Notes: a model not told the origin generated them from the sequence alone. A stretch of DNA of 64,000 bases from an uncultured Desulfosoma sp. (GCA_937960435.1 CALGPN010000002.1:82640-146639), one strand, 5' to 3'; shown: positions 16,953 through 26,777, counted from the first letter of the stretch. A program made the numbers and translations.

Positions 16953-18890
16953 ATGATGTGGCTACCGCACGATCCTGTTTTGAGCGCGGCTTTGGCCTGT
17001 GCCACCCTGCCGTTTCTGTCCATGGCGGTGATCCTCATCTTTACCCGACCGTATCAGAGGCTTTCCTGCGCCATTTCGGTGGGGGCCATCACGGTGTGCT
17101 TGGGGTGCGCCCTGTATCTTTTGATCACGCTGCGCCACGCGCCGGCTCCCGTGGAATACCAATGGGCTTGGATCGTCTCCAGCGACATGGTCATCCCCTT
17201 TGGGTTCCTGCTGGACCGGCTGAGCCTGCTCATGCTGACCATCGTGGCCGTCATCAGTTTTCTGGTGCAGGTGTACTCCATCGGTTACATGCATGGGGAT
17301 CCCGGCTTCAGCCGCTACTACGCCTTCCAGTCCCTGTTCGCCTGGGCCATGATGACCATGGTCATCGCCCCGGGGATGCTGCAACTTTACATCTTCTGGG
17401 AATTGGTGGGGCTCGCGTCTTACCTCTTGATCGGCTACTACTATGAAAAATGGAGCGCTTCCCAGGCGGGCAAGAAGGCCTTCGTCATGACCCGCCTCGG
17501 CGACATCGGTTTCTTCCTTGGCATCATCACGGTGCTTTTAGGTTTCGGGGACTTGGGAATCCTGCACATGAACCACGCGGCCCAAGCCGGGGATATCCAC
17601 CCAGCCGTGGTGACCTTGGGCGCGATTTTGATCTTTTGCGGTGTGGTGGGAAAGAGCGCCCAGTTTCCGCTGCTCACATGGTTGCCCGACGCCATGGAAG
17701 GCCCGACCCCGGTGAGCGCGCTGCTCCATTCGGCGACCATGGTCGCCGCGGGCGTCTACCTCATGAGCCGCATCTTCCCCTTCTTTGCCGCTTCTCCTGA
17801 CGCCATGGCCGTCGCCCTCATCATCGGCACCATCACCATGCTGTTGGCGTCCACCATGGCTTTTGTGACCTACGACATCAAGCAGGTGTGGGCCTATTCC
17901 ACCGTGAGTCAGTTGGGGTTTATGGTCATGAGCCTGGCGGCGGGCGGGTACTTCGCCGGCGTGTTTCACCTCACCACCCACGCGGGGTTCAAGGCCTTAT
18001 TGTTCTTGTGCTCCGGTATCTTCATCCATGAGTACCACACCAACGATATGCGTGAGATCGGGCGGGGCGGGGGCCGAAAGCTCACCATTCCCATGATCTG
18101 TATGACGGTCGGGGCGCTGGCCTTGGCGGGCATTTTCCCCTTTTCGGGCTTCTTCAGTAAGGAAGCCATCCTCGGGGTGCTGGCCGAACATCCCAACAAG
18201 CTGTTTCTGGGCGCGGGCCTTTTGGGGGCGGCCATGACCGCTTACTACAGCTTCCGGCTCATCTTCTTTATCCTCTTCCCGCGATCGACGGCCGAAGAGG
18301 CTTCTCATCATGAAGAAGCCCACGGCCACGGGGACGATCACGGCGGGGGGCATCACGGCCATGTGTTTTGGGCCATGGCTTGGCCCGTCATGATCCTCGC
18401 GACCGTGACGCTGGTGCTGGGCTTTTTCCAAAACGAACTGCAAAGTTACCTTCTGGCGCTGGAACCTGCGAGTCATGGACATGAAGCGGTCGAGCACGGC
18501 GGCCACGGCGTGGGGCACTATCTGCTGCTCGTCACGGCGGTATGCCTCGCGGTGGGCGGCGTCTTTTTCGCCTATCTGGAATTCGGCTGGAAGAAAGCGA
18601 CCCAGGAAGGTTTTCTGCGGAAATTTCCCGCTGTGGAAACCCTCTTTGCCAATCGCTGGTACATGGACCATTTCTACCGCAAGGCGTTGGATCTGCTTGT
18701 CTATTGCGGGTTCACCAACGTCTTTACCCGGAACGACCGGCGGGTGATCGACGGCGGCATTGACGGCATCTGCCGGTTCACGGTGGGGGGCGGCCGTGCC
18801 GTGAGCTTCTTGCAGTCCGGGATGCTTCAATACAATTTGGTCCTCATGGTGGCTGCCGTGGGGGTCCTGGTTCTGGTCTTCGCCTTGTAA
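16953..18890 (+). CDS. nuoL: NADH-quinone oxidoreductase subunit L (antiporter-like)
   Basis: 645 aa. ATG 16953 is preferred over 16947 because AAGGA is 8 nt upstream. Antiporter core motifs are FQSLFAWAMMTMVIAPGMLQLYIFWELVGLASYLLIG and TWLPDAMEGPTPVSALLHSATMV. The C-terminal part supplies the long lateral helix. An internal loop is histidine-rich (HHEEAHGHGDDHGGGHHGH), as often seen in NuoL of this kind. Proton pumping subunit at the distal end of the membrane arm. Confidence 0.97.
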   Translation: MMWLPHDPVLSAALACATLPFLSMAVILIFTRPYQRLSCAISVGAITVCLGCALYLLITLRHAPAPVEYQWAWIVSSDMVIPFGFLLDRLSLLMLTIVAVISFLVQVYSIGYMHGDPGFSRYYAFQSLFAWAMMTMVIAPGMLQLYIFWELVGLASYLLIGYYYEKWSASQAGKKAFVMTRLGDIGFFLGIITVLLGFGDLGILHMNHAAQAGDIHPAVVTLGAILIFCGVVGKSAQFPLLTWLPDAMEGPTPVSALLHSATMVAAGVYLMSRIFPFFAASPDAMAVALIIGTITMLLASTMAFVTYDIKQVWAYSTVSQLGFMVMSLAAGGYFAGVFHLTTHAGFKALLFLCSGIFIHEYHTNDMREIGRGGGRKLTIPMICMTVGALALAGIFPFSGFFSKEAILGVLAEHPNKLFLGAGLLGAAMTAYYSFRLIFFILFPRSTAEEASHHEEAHGHGDDHGGGHHGHVFWAMAWPVMILATVTLVLGFFQNELQSYLLALEPASHGHEAVEHGGHGVGHYLLLVTAVCLAVGGVFFAYLEFGWKKATQEGFLRKFPAVETLFANRWYMDHFYRKALDLLVYCGFTNVFTRNDRRVIDGGIDGICRFTVGGGRAVSFLQSGMLQYNLVLMVAAVGVLVLVFAL

Positions 18891-18963
18891 GGGTTCCGAC
18901 GGGGCCCGAAGGCTGCGGTGACGGACGAAGCGAAGGGAACGTTTAAACGCGAGTGGGCATGCT

Positions 18964-20439
18964 ATGACAGCCATGGAATTTGCGCAGTTTCCGATCCTGT
19001 CGGCAATCCTCTTTTCCACACTGCTGGCTCTGCTGGTCATCCTCTTTATCCCCGATGACCGCCCCAAGCTGGTCAAGCAGGTGAGTCTGGGGTTTGCCGC
19101 CGTAGGCCTGGCGCTCAGCCTGTATGTGTACTTCGCTTATGACCCGCACAAGGGCGGGTTGCAGTTCGTGGAGCGGGTGCTTTGGGTGAAAAGCCTGGGG
19201 ATCTACTACTTCCTCGCCGCGGACGGCATCAACGTCCCCATGATCCTTCTGACCGCCGTCGTGCTCTTTACGGGCGTGCTGACCATGTGGGAATTGGATA
19301 AGCGGGTCAAAGAATACTTCGCGCTGACCTACCTTTTGGTGGCGGGCGTCTACGGCGTCTTTATGAGCATGGACCTGTTTTTCATCTTTGTGTGGTATGA
19401 CGTCTCCCTCTTCCCCATGTACCCGCTCATCGCCATCTGGGGGAGCACGCGCAAAGAATACGGCGCCATGAAGCTCACCTTGTACCTGCTGGCCGGAAGC
19501 GCCTTGATCCTGCCGGGGATTTTGTACCTGTGGGCCGTGGCCGGGGGGACGACCTTCGATCTTTTCGAGCTGCAACGGCTCGGCTTCGACGTTCAGGTGC
19601 AGCGCATCGCTTTCGTCATGCTCTATCTGGGCTTCGGGATTCTCGCCGGTGTGTGGCCGTTCCACACATGGTCTCCGGTGGGCCACGTGGCGGCGCCGAC
19701 GGCCGTGAGCATGATCCACGCTGGAGTGCTCATGAAACTGGGCGCTTACGGCATCCTGCGGGTGGGCATGACGCTGTGCCCCGAGGGGCTTGTCTATTGG
19801 GCCGATCTCATGGCGCTTTTGGCCACCATCGGGATCGTCTACGGGGCCTTTGTGGGGCTGGCTCAAACGGACCTCAAATACGTCATCGGTTATTCCAGCG
19901 TCTCTCACATGGGCATCGTGGGCCTCGGGCTGTCCACTTTGACCGTGGATGGCATCAACGGCGCCGTTTTCCAAATGTTTTCCCACGGCATCATGACGGC
20001 CCTATTCTTTTCCGCCGTGGGCTACATCTACGACAAGACCCACACGAAGATGATCCCAGAACTGGGGGGCCTGTCCAAGACCATGCCCAAGGCGTCGGCC
20101 TTTTTTATCTTGGCCGCTTTTTGCGGGATCGGGGTACCGTGCATGAGCAGCTTCTGGGCGGAACTGCTGGTGTTCATCTCTGCGGTGAAGACGTACCCCT
20201 TACGAGGCATCCTGGCGGTTTCGGGTCTGGTGGTGAGCGCGCTGTTCATGCTGCGGGTGGTGCAGAAGACGTTCTACGGGGAAAAGAACCCCAAGTGGGA
20301 GCACATTCCCGATGTGCCGCTCTTTTTAGCCTCTCCGCGCATCATCCTGGTGGGCATCTTGATTTTTTACGGTCTTTTCCCAAGGCTCATTTTGGACATC
20401 ATTCAAAGTGCCGTGGTTCCTTTCGTGAACAGCCTGTAG
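18964..20439 (+). CDS. nuoM: NADH-quinone oxidoreductase subunit M (antiporter-like)
   Basis: 491 aa, about 14 helices. Conserved antiporter phrases: [21 protein letters not shown] (helix with the key acidic region), [36 protein letters not shown] and [13 protein letters not shown]. Separated from nuoL by 73 bp. Confidence 0.97.
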   Translation: MTAMEFAQFPILSAILFSTLLALLVILFIPDDRPKLVKQVSLGFAAVGLALSLYVYFAYDPHKGGLQFVERVLWVKSLGIYYFLAADGINVPMILLTAVVLFTGVLTMWELDKRVKEYFALTYLLVAGVYGVFMSMDLFFIFVWYDVSLFPMYPLIAIWGSTRKEYGAMKLTLYLLAGSALILPGILYLWAVAGGTTFDLFELQRLGFDVQVQRIAFVMLYLGFGILAGVWPFHTWSPVGHVAAPTAVSMIHAGVLMKLGAYGILRVGMTLCPEGLVYWADLMALLATIGIVYGAFVGLAQTDLKYVIGYSSVSHMGIVGLGLSTLTVDGINGAVFQMFSHGIMTALFFSAVGYIYDKTHTKMIPELGGLSKTMPKASAFFILAAFCGIGVPCMSSFWAELLVFISAVKTYPLRGILAVSGLVVSALFMLRVVQKTFYGEKNPKWEHIPDVPLFLASPRIILVGILIFYGLFPRLILDIIQSAVVPFVNSL

Positions 20440-20461
20440 CGAGACGAGGGATGATTTGGTC

Positions 20462-21883
20462 ATGATGAAATGGACCCTGTTTACCCCCGAATTGTACTAT
20501 GTGGCCGTTGCGTCCGTGTTCTTCCTCTGTTCCCTTGAGAAGAAGGCGGACCCCAGGCGTCTGTATCGCTGGGCGGTGATCCTGGCGGGTGTGGGGCTGG
20601 CGGTGACCGTGGCTTGCGCCCGCATGGAGGGGTTCCTGTTTTTCGACTCCTACAAGGTGGATCTCTTCAGCCAGGTCTTCAAGATTTTTCTGGCCCTGGG
20701 AATGTTCTTCGTCACCATGGTCTGTAGCGAGCTCTATGGGATCGAACCGAGAAAGCACGCCGAGTTTTATTTCCTTCTTTCCATCTGCACCCTGGCCATG
20801 ATGATGCTGGTGAGCGCCGTGGAACTGCTGACCATCTACATCGCCCTGGAACTGTCGTCGTACTCACTGTACCTGCTGGTTCCCATGCGACATCGGGCCG
20901 ACGAATACGTGGAGACGGGGATCAAGTATTTCATGGTGGGCGCGACGGCCTCGGCGCTCATGATTTTCGGCATGAGCTATCTTTTCGGTATCACGCACAC
21001 TACCTACGTGGCGGACATCATTCGTAAGCTTCCGGAGGTCTTGAACCAGCCGGCGGCCGTGGTGGGCCTCTTGCTGGCCTTGGGGGGCTTTTTCTTCAAA
21101 CAGGCCCTCTTTCCCTTCCACATCTGGGCGCCGGACGTCTACCAAGGGGCGGCCAATCAAGTGACGACCTACATCGCGACGGCCTCCAAGATGGCCGCCG
21201 CCGCCATGGTGATCCGATTTGTGGGAATGAGCACGGGTCAATCGGAGGTGTTCATTCAGGTTCTGGTGGCTTTGTCCATCCTCTCCATGACCTTCGGGAA
21301 CCTGGTGGCCATCGTCCAAAAAGACATCAAACGCTTGCTGGCCTATTCCAGTATCGCCCATGCAGGCTACATGCTCATCGGGATCCTGTGCATGACCCAG
21401 CGGGGTTATTCCAGCGCGGTTTATTATGCGCTGGCGTATTTGGTTATGAATTTTGCCTGCTTCATGGTCATCATCAAGGTGGCGCCGGACGGACACAATT
21501 TGCAGATCAAGGAACTGGCGGGGTTGCATAAGCGCTCGCCCCTATTGGCCATGACCTTGATGCTGGCCCTTTTCGGGCTGGCGGGCATCCCGCCCACGCT
21601 TGGCTTTACGGGCAAGTTTCTGGTTTTCGCCGCGGCTTTGGAAAAGGGATACCTCATGTTGGTCATTATCGGCATGATCAACGCGACCATATCGCTCTAC
21701 TACTATCTCATCGTCATCAAGGCGGCCTATCTGCTGGAACCCGTGCGGGAATATGGCCCGGTTCGGGTGGATCCGTGGACACGGGTGATGAGCGCCGCTC
21801 TCGTCATCGCCATGGTCTATGTGGGCATCTTTCCTGATCGTTTCGTGGCCCTTGCGGAGGCCGCCGTTTCGGTTCTACCTTAG
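20462..21883 (+). CDS. nuoN: NADH-quinone oxidoreductase subunit N (antiporter-like)
   Basis: 473 aa from ATG 20462; the TTG at 20456 is an alternative with poorer spacing. Motifs: [37 protein letters not shown] and [16 protein letters not shown]. Third Mrp-like proton-pumping subunit. Followed after 41 bp by the truncated NuoF paralogue. Confidence 0.97.
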   Translation: MMKWTLFTPELYYVAVASVFFLCSLEKKADPRRLYRWAVILAGVGLAVTVACARMEGFLFFDSYKVDLFSQVFKIFLALGMFFVTMVCSELYGIEPRKHAEFYFLLSICTLAMMMLVSAVELLTIYIALELSSYSLYLLVPMRHRADEYVETGIKYFMVGATASALMIFGMSYLFGITHTTYVADIIRKLPEVLNQPAAVVGLLLALGGFFFKQALFPFHIWAPDVYQGAANQVTTYIATASKMAAAAMVIRFVGMSTGQSEVFIQVLVALSILSMTFGNLVAIVQKDIKRLLAYSSIAHAGYMLIGILCMTQRGYSSAVYYALAYLVMNFACFMVIIKVAPDGHNLQIKELAGLHKRSPLLAMTLMLALFGLAGIPPTLGFTGKFLVFAAALEKGYLMLVIIGMINATISLYYYLIVIKAAYLLEPVREYGPVRVDPWTRVMSAALVIAMVYVGIFPDRFVALAEAAVSVLP

Positions 21884-21924
21884 CGGCGCAGCCGGTTCAT
21901 CTGGAAAGGGACAAGGATAGGACA

Positions 21925-22806
21925 ATGCTGGAACGGCTTAGGGATCTCAGGCAAGACATTGAAGAAAAAGTCCTGGGCACTGTGCGGTCTGCGGTGAAGC
22001 GTGCGGTTCCTTCACCGAAGGAGCCGGAGCCAACGACACGGCCTATCGGGCAATCTTTTTGCGACCTGCAGTCGAAAAAAGCGTGCCTGACCGTGTGCGC
22101 GCCCCGAGGCGAATGCGAGTGCGAGGGCCCGGCGCTCAAAGAAGCGCTGGAAAAGGCTCTGGCGGAGGCCGGGCTGTCCATCGCGGTGGGGGAAGCGAAG
22201 ACGGGCTGTTCGGGTCGGTGTGAACTCGGGCCTTTTATTGGCTTTCCCCAAAAGGGCTTCTTTTACCTGAAGGTCGCCCCGGAGGCGGCCCGGGAGGTGG
22301 TGCGTGAAACCGTGCAGCGGGGTCGGCTGCTGTTTCCCTATCTTTCCGTCAGCCCGGACCGGTCCTATCGGACGGACATCCTTTACGATCGTTTCAGCGG
22401 GCTTCTCGCTGCCATCGATGACACGGTCTGCATGGTGGAAGTGGCTCGGTACTTCTTGGCCTTCGAGGAAGGGCTTTCCTGCGGCAAATGTGTTCCATGC
22501 CGGCTGGGAATCAAGAGGATTGAAGAGGCTCTGGATCGGATCGTGGCCGGAGAAGGCACGATGGACGATTTGGAACAGATCGGGATCCTCTGCGAGACCC
22601 TGATTTACGCGCCCCATTGCCAATTCGCCATGGCAAGCACAAAGCCTGTGCTCAGTGCCGTCACCTATTTCCGGGATGAATTTATCGAACATATTGAAAA
22701 GAAAGAATGCCGCGCCGGGGTGTGCCCGGCTTTGGTCGAGATCCAAAAGAAGAAAGCTTTTCGTGAACGGATGGCCGAGGCGGCGAAGAAGAAAAAGAAG
22801 AAATGA
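21925..22806 (+). CDS. Truncated NuoF paralogue: thioredoxin-like [2Fe-2S] plus N3-cluster domain, no FMN/NADH domain
   Basis: 293 aa, found between nuoN and nuoG. Residues about 50-140 are a thioredoxin-like ferredoxin domain (KKACLTVCAPRGECECEG; TGCSGRCELGPFIGF). Residues about 165-270 match the C-terminal iron-sulfur domain of NuoF: SCGKCVPCRLGIKR with Cys186, 189 and 192 and a fourth Cys232. The whole FMN/NADH and SLBB region of a real NuoF is absent, as are the tandem ferredoxins of the long NuoF in this operon. It ends in a lysine-rich tail (AKKKKKK). It cannot oxidise NADH itself. A role as an electron wire, an adaptor between NuoF and NuoG, or an alternative input module is inferred from position only. 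Confidence 0.85.
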   Translation: MLERLRDLRQDIEEKVLGTVRSAVKRAVPSPKEPEPTTRPIGQSFCDLQSKKACLTVCAPRGECECEGPALKEALEKALAEAGLSIAVGEAKTGCSGRCELGPFIGFPQKGFFYLKVAPEAAREVVRETVQRGRLLFPYLSVSPDRSYRTDILYDRFSGLLAAIDDTVCMVEVARYFLAFEEGLSCGKCVPCRLGIKRIEEALDRIVAGEGTMDDLEQIGILCETLIYAPHCQFAMASTKPVLSAVTYFRDEFIEHIEKKECRAGVCPALVEIQKKKAFRERMAEAAKKKKKK

Positions 22807-22917
22807 AGCCGGTGCGAGCCAAATCCATCGCACCGGACACTCGAAAGTCGGAGCGGCCGTGGCCGCGATTTCGCAGGAACGTGCTCCCGCGCGTTCGAGA
22901 GAAGAGGGATGGGACAT

Positions 22918-25233
22918 ATGGCGACGATCACGTTAAAGATCAATGGCCAAGAAGTGCAGGTGGAAGAGGGGGCGACCATTCTCGATGCAGCGAAGAAGGC
23001 CGGGGTTTATATCCCCACGCTGTGTTACCATCCTTATCTGCCGCTGGAAGAAGCCTGCCGTATTTGTGTCGTGGAAGACGTCCGCCGGGGCTGGTCCACC
23101 TTGGTGGCTGCCTGCGTTTTTCCGGCCCGCCAAGGGATGGTCATTGAAACGGATTCGGAAAAGGTTCAGGAATCGCGCAAGACCATCCTCGAACTCTTGT
23201 TGTCGGATCATCCCAATGCCTGCATGACCTGCCAGGCGACGGGGGATTGCGAACTGCAGGACTTGGCTTACCGCTTCCGCGTCAAGGCCGACGCGTACCC
23301 GGGGGAACGGCACAAGCATCCGGTGGATTCGGATCCCAACCCCTATCTCCATATCGACATGAACAAGTGCGTCCTCTGTCGGCGGTGCATTCGAGCGTGC
23401 CACGATGTCCAAGGGGCGGACATTTGGACCAAGGTAGGTCGGGGTTTCGAACAGCGCATTTCCACGGCCTTCGAACTCCCGCTTCAGGAGGCCGGCTGTG
23501 AATTTTGCGGCCATTGCGCCGACTTTTGCCCGGTGGATGCCATCGGCTTTCGATCGGGCCGCTATGAAATGCGGGCATGGCAACTCCAAAAAGGCACGAC
23601 CATCTGCCTCCAGTGCCCCATGGGCTGCGGCGCCGTCTATGACACCTATAAGGGCAAAGTGGTGACGGTCCACGGGGATTTCAAGGCGCCGTCCAACACG
23701 GGTGCTTTGTGTAAGGTGGGTCGGTTCAACTACAATTTCGTGAACACGCCGGACCGGCTGCAGACAGCCTACGTCCGAGACGGCTCAGGCGATCACGCCC
23801 CGACCACCGTGGATGCGGCGCTGGATACGGCCGCGGCGAAACTCGCCGAAATCGTGGAAAAACACGGCGGTGCGGCGGTGGGCGTTTTGGCCGGCGGGAT
23901 GCTCACCAACGAAGAATACTACCTGCTGCAGAAACTGGCCCGCGGTGCGCTCAAGACAAACAATGTGGACAACGTGGCCGGGCCTTGGCAGTTGCCGCTC
24001 TATGAAGGCTTAAGCAGCAGCCTCGGCTGGGGGGCCATGACGAATCCTTTGGACGACATCGCTCTGGCCAAGAGCCTCCTGGTGCTGGGATCCAACACCT
24101 TGGAAAAACACGCCATCGCGGCCCTTCGAGCCCGAAAGGCCGTGCGGAACGGCGCGGTGATGATTGTGGCGCATCCGGATCGGGTGGCGCTGACGAAGAA
24201 CGCCGAAAAACACCTGGCCATCCAGCCGGGTTCCGAATCCAGCCTGCTGTGCGGCTTTCTCAAGGTGATCGTCTCGGAAAAGCTTTTTGACGCCGCCTTT
24301 GTGGAAAAACACACCCAGGAATTCGACAAGCTCGAACGAAGCCTGGAAAAAATCACCCTCAAGGATGTGGCCGAACGGACGGGCCTCACCGAAGAGGCTA
24401 TCCAGGACGCCGCACGGCTCTACGCTTCCAAACGGCCGAGTTTCCTCATCTACGGTGCGGACATGGCCCAGGAACCCGCCAACGAATCCCTGTACCGCAT
24501 GGGGGCCGCCCTGCAGATGCTCTTGGGCAGTGTGGGTGTGCCCGGAGGCGGCTTTGCGGCCATGGGGGTGAGCGGAAACGCCCAAGGGGCCGCGGATTTT
24601 GGGGCGTGGCCCAAGTATTTGCCCGGGTATCGAAGCGTCTCCCAGGCAGCTGCCCGAAAGACCGTAAGCAACCTTTGGGGGGTGGAAGTGCCCGGTGAGG
24701 GCGGGTTGAGTTGGCCGCAGATGTTCGAAGCCATCGAAAAGGGAGAGCTGAAAGCCCTGTATGTGGTCGGGGTGAATCCCTTTGAATTGGGGCTGCCGGA
24801 ACGGGCGGTGGAAAGCGCTCTGGCGAAACTCCAACTGCTCGTCGTTCAGGATTGCTCGAAAACCAAGGCGGCCGATTACGCCCATGTGGTGCTTCCCGGG
24901 GCCGCCTTCATGGAAAAGGACGGAACGGCCGTCAACTGCGAACGCCGCGTGCAGAAATTGACCGCGGTCATGGCCCCTTTGGGGGATGCCCGGGCCGACT
25001 TCGACCTTATCCAAGGACTCCTTGGGCGGCTGAAGGCGGATCTCGCTCCGGCGGACCGCGCCCAAGCCTTTGACGAAGCCGTGCAGCTCATCAAAGACAT
25101 GGGCCCCCTGCGCTACGCCGCTCTGGGTGAAAAAGGGCCGTGCTGGCCGATCCGGGAAGACGGCTCGGGCACGGATCGGCTTCCCCTTTCCGAAGACAAA
25201 CCCTCGCTGAAATTCTTCGCCGCCCGCCTCTAA
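22918..25233 (+). CDS. nuoG: NADH-quinone oxidoreductase subunit G (molybdopterin-type)
   Basis: 771 aa; ATG 22918 has GAGGG 9-10 nt upstream, while the track start at 22909 is directly on it. Domains: [2Fe-2S] plant-type ferredoxin (CYHPYLPLEEACRICVVE), the HxxxCxxC cluster region (DHPNACMTCQATGDCELQ), a 2[4Fe-4S] ferredoxin (CVLCRRCIRACHDVQ; CEFCGHCADFCPVDA), then a molybdopterin-oxidoreductase-like body starting CLQCPMGCGAVYDTYKG. NuoG passes electrons from NuoF/E to NuoI. Being last in the operon, far from nuoE/F, is unusual. Ends near two hairpins. Confidence 0.95.
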   Translation: MATITLKINGQEVQVEEGATILDAAKKAGVYIPTLCYHPYLPLEEACRICVVEDVRRGWSTLVAACVFPARQGMVIETDSEKVQESRKTILELLLSDHPNACMTCQATGDCELQDLAYRFRVKADAYPGERHKHPVDSDPNPYLHIDMNKCVLCRRCIRACHDVQGADIWTKVGRGFEQRISTAFELPLQEAGCEFCGHCADFCPVDAIGFRSGRYEMRAWQLQKGTTICLQCPMGCGAVYDTYKGKVVTVHGDFKAPSNTGALCKVGRFNYNFVNTPDRLQTAYVRDGSGDHAPTTVDAALDTAAAKLAEIVEKHGGAAVGVLAGGMLTNEEYYLLQKLARGALKTNNVDNVAGPWQLPLYEGLSSSLGWGAMTNPLDDIALAKSLLVLGSNTLEKHAIAALRARKAVRNGAVMIVAHPDRVALTKNAEKHLAIQPGSESSLLCGFLKVIVSEKLFDAAFVEKHTQEFDKLERSLEKITLKDVAERTGLTEEAIQDAARLYASKRPSFLIYGADMAQEPANESLYRMGAALQMLLGSVGVPGGGFAAMGVSGNAQGAADFGAWPKYLPGYRSVSQAAARKTVSNLWGVEVPGEGGLSWPQMFEAIEKGELKALYVVGVNPFELGLPERAVESALAKLQLLVVQDCSKTKAADYAHVVLPGAAFMEKDGTAVNCERRVQKLTAVMAPLGDARADFDLIQGLLGRLKADLAPADRAQAFDEAVQLIKDMGPLRYAALGEKGPCWPIREDGSGTDRLPLSEDKPSLKFFAARL

Positions 25234-25250
25234 AAACTAGGAAGACCTGC

Positions 25251-25275
25251 GGCCCTGTGCATGCCGCACAGGGCC
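25251..25275 (+). terminator. Hairpin just after nuoG
   Basis: GGCCCTGTGC and GCACAGGGCC form a perfect 10 bp stem with a 5 nt loop, 17 bp past the nuoG stop. No T-tract follows, so either a non-canonical terminator or an RNA 3'-end stabiliser. Confidence 0.5.
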
Positions 25276-25305
25276 CAATGGACGGTCGCCGGCAGGGCCC
25301 TTAAG

Positions 25306-25331
25306 CCGTCGGCGGGCAACGGCGCCGACGG
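25306..25331 (+). repeat. Second hairpin after nuoG
   Basis: CCGTCGGCG and CGCCGACGG are perfect inverted 9-mers with an 8 nt loop, 30 bp beyond the first hairpin. No U-tract. Confidence 0.4.
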
Positions 25332-25647
25332 ATCCCCAGAGCCCGGAAGCTTCACGCCTATGTGAGAACGAGCGGACATCTTCGACCTTCCCACACGGAT
25401 CCGGCCAACCGGACGGTCCACTCGCCGTCGGCGCGGATCTGCCTCCCCGTTGATTGTGTCCTCATCGCCGACTTCCTTTTTTTTCCACGAGATCACAAGG
25501 GATCCCCCATGGAAATCCGGACGCACCTGACGGGTAAACGGCTGGACGAGAATGACTTGTGTGTTAACCTGTTGGAGAGAAAAAGCCCGCAATTTAAAAT
25601 CAACGAGGAAGTGAGCTCTTGAATAAGGCACTTGGAGAGGCACCGCT

Positions 25648-26058
25648 ATGATCGCCCAAGACATTCGACGGATTCAGCGTCTAGGTCATTTTAATAAGGC
25701 ACTGAGTCAATTGACAAAATTTATTGATAAGGGAAAATTGAACGAACTCGAAAAACATGGGTTAATACAGGCTTTTGAGTATACCTATGAACTTTACTGG
25801 AACACTTTAAAGGATTATTTTGAAGGTCAAGGACAAACGAACATTCATGGCAGCAGAGACGCGATCCTCCTCGCTTGTCGGCGCGGCCTGATCGAAGATG
25901 GCGAGACCTGGATGGATATGATGAAAAGGAGAACCCTGACCAGCCACACCTACAACGAAGATGTTGCCGAGCATATTGCCGGAAAAATTATCAACCTTTA
26001 CTTCTCGGAGTTTCTAAGGCTGAAAACCAAAATGGAATCATTGAAAGAGGTGTTCTGA
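25648..26058 (+). CDS. HEPN-type nucleotidyltransferase substrate-binding protein (HI0074 family)
   Basis: 136 aa, all-helical. Family phrases: LEKHGLIQAFEYTYELYWNTLKDYFE, SRDAILLACRRGLIEDGETWMDM and RTLTSHTYNE. The last holds an RX4HXY signature (R-TLTS-H-T-Y), the HEPN RNase-type motif. HI0074 proteins normally pair with a small MNT nucleotidyltransferase encoded next door; here that partner (26061-26288) lacks its catalytic region. The gene is visibly AT-richer than its neighbours, which suggests acquisition. Toxin activity is inferred from the motif, not shown. Confidence 0.88.
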   Translation: MIAQDIRRIQRLGHFNKALSQLTKFIDKGKLNELEKHGLIQAFEYTYELYWNTLKDYFEGQGQTNIHGSRDAILLACRRGLIEDGETWMDMMKRRTLTSHTYNEDVAEHIAGKIINLYFSEFLRLKTKMESLKEVF

Positions 26059-26060
26059 CA

Positions 26061-26288
26061 TTGCGCCTCGGCTTGAAAGAACACTCCATCCGAAAAATTT
26101 GTGCTGTTCTTGCGCGCTATCCCCAAGTGGATCAAGCGATTTTATTGGGTGAGATCGATGATTTGCTTTTGCCTTATACTTTCGATTTATCTATTTTTCA
26201 CCAGATCCGCGACCCCGATGTTCTAGACCATATCCAACGCGTGGGCAAAGTGTTCTACGAGAAAGCTGCAGAAAAGACCTTAGGGTGA
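26061..26288 (+). pseudogene. MNT nucleotidyltransferase with in-frame deletion of catalytic core
   Basis: A 75-codon frame, TTG start at 26061 with AGAGG upstream, two bases after the HEPN stop. The N-terminal part (GLKEHSIRKICAVLARYPQVDQAILLG) and C-terminal part (EIDDLLLPYTFDLSIFHQIRDPDVLDHIQRVG) both match MntA/HI0073-type proteins. The block that should lie between them, with FGSRAKG and the SDIDL metal-binding aspartates, is missing and LLG joins directly to EID. The frame is kept, so a shortened product of about 75 aa could still be made, but it cannot be an active nucleotidyltransferase. The track start at 25875 lies within the preceding gene and is rejected. Confidence 0.8.
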
Positions 26289-26777
26289 TCCCTAGCTTAG
26301 GCGTCTCACGGTGCCGCCATCCACCGATGGAGGAAGCGGCCTTGAGTTTAGGCCCGTGCGGCCTTTTTCGAGAATCCCAAGAGGAACCGAGAATAAAGGG
26401 TTCGTTTATTCCCCCCGGCAGCGGATGGGCCTTTGCTCATGGGGTACTGAGGCGTGATTCGGCCTGCGCCGCTCGTTAGGATTTTGAAATGACCGCCTCT
26501 AACCTTACGGTCTGAGATAGCATAGAGTGTCTTCAAATCATGGACCTTTTGTCCGAGCAACGCGCTGACCTTCCCTCCATCGCAGTGGCAAAATGCCATA
26601 GAGCTTTGTGGACCTATGGGAAACTTTCAACCTCCTTCTAGGCTTGGACGGAGAAAAGCTCAAGGTGTAAAGTAAAAACTAGTGGACTTCTCTTTACTGC
26701 CGCGGGCCTCGGGCAAGGGGCGCACGGTCGCTCCATGCTTTTCCACCTCAAGGCTTTTTTCGGGCATGGAGGTTTAT
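26289..26777. other. Non-coding spacer between the two HEPN/MNT pairs, carrying direct repeat copy 1
   Basis: 489 bp. Apart from the repeat at 26319-26432 no convincing gene is present. The 83-codon minus-strand frame at 26348-26599 overlaps the repeat and is not preserved in the second repeat copy because of an indel, so it is not believed. Confidence 0.5.
26319..26432. repeat. Direct repeat, copy 1 (114 bp)
   Basis: Starts ATCCACCGATGGAGGAAGCG and ends GCAGCGGATGGGCCT. Matches 27596-27708 over its length, with the first about 63 bp identical and the rest carrying scattered substitutions and one indel in a C-run. It contains AGGCCCGTGCGGCCT followed by TTTT, a small terminator-like hairpin. 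Confidence 0.9.

Larger units (their letters stand above)
25234..25647. other. Intergenic stretch after nuoG with hairpins and a possible small ORF
   Basis: 414 bp. It contains two strong stem-loops (listed separately). A 37-codon frame at 25509-25622 (MEIRTHLTGKRLDENDL...) has no recognisable family and may be a remnant. The 11-mer AATAAGGCACT appears at about 25624 and again inside the next gene, and base composition becomes AT-richer towards the right. Confidence 0.5.

Noticed and set aside
26348-26599. 83-codon minus-strand ORF in the TA island
   Set aside because: Half of it is the direct repeat, and the second repeat copy breaks the frame.
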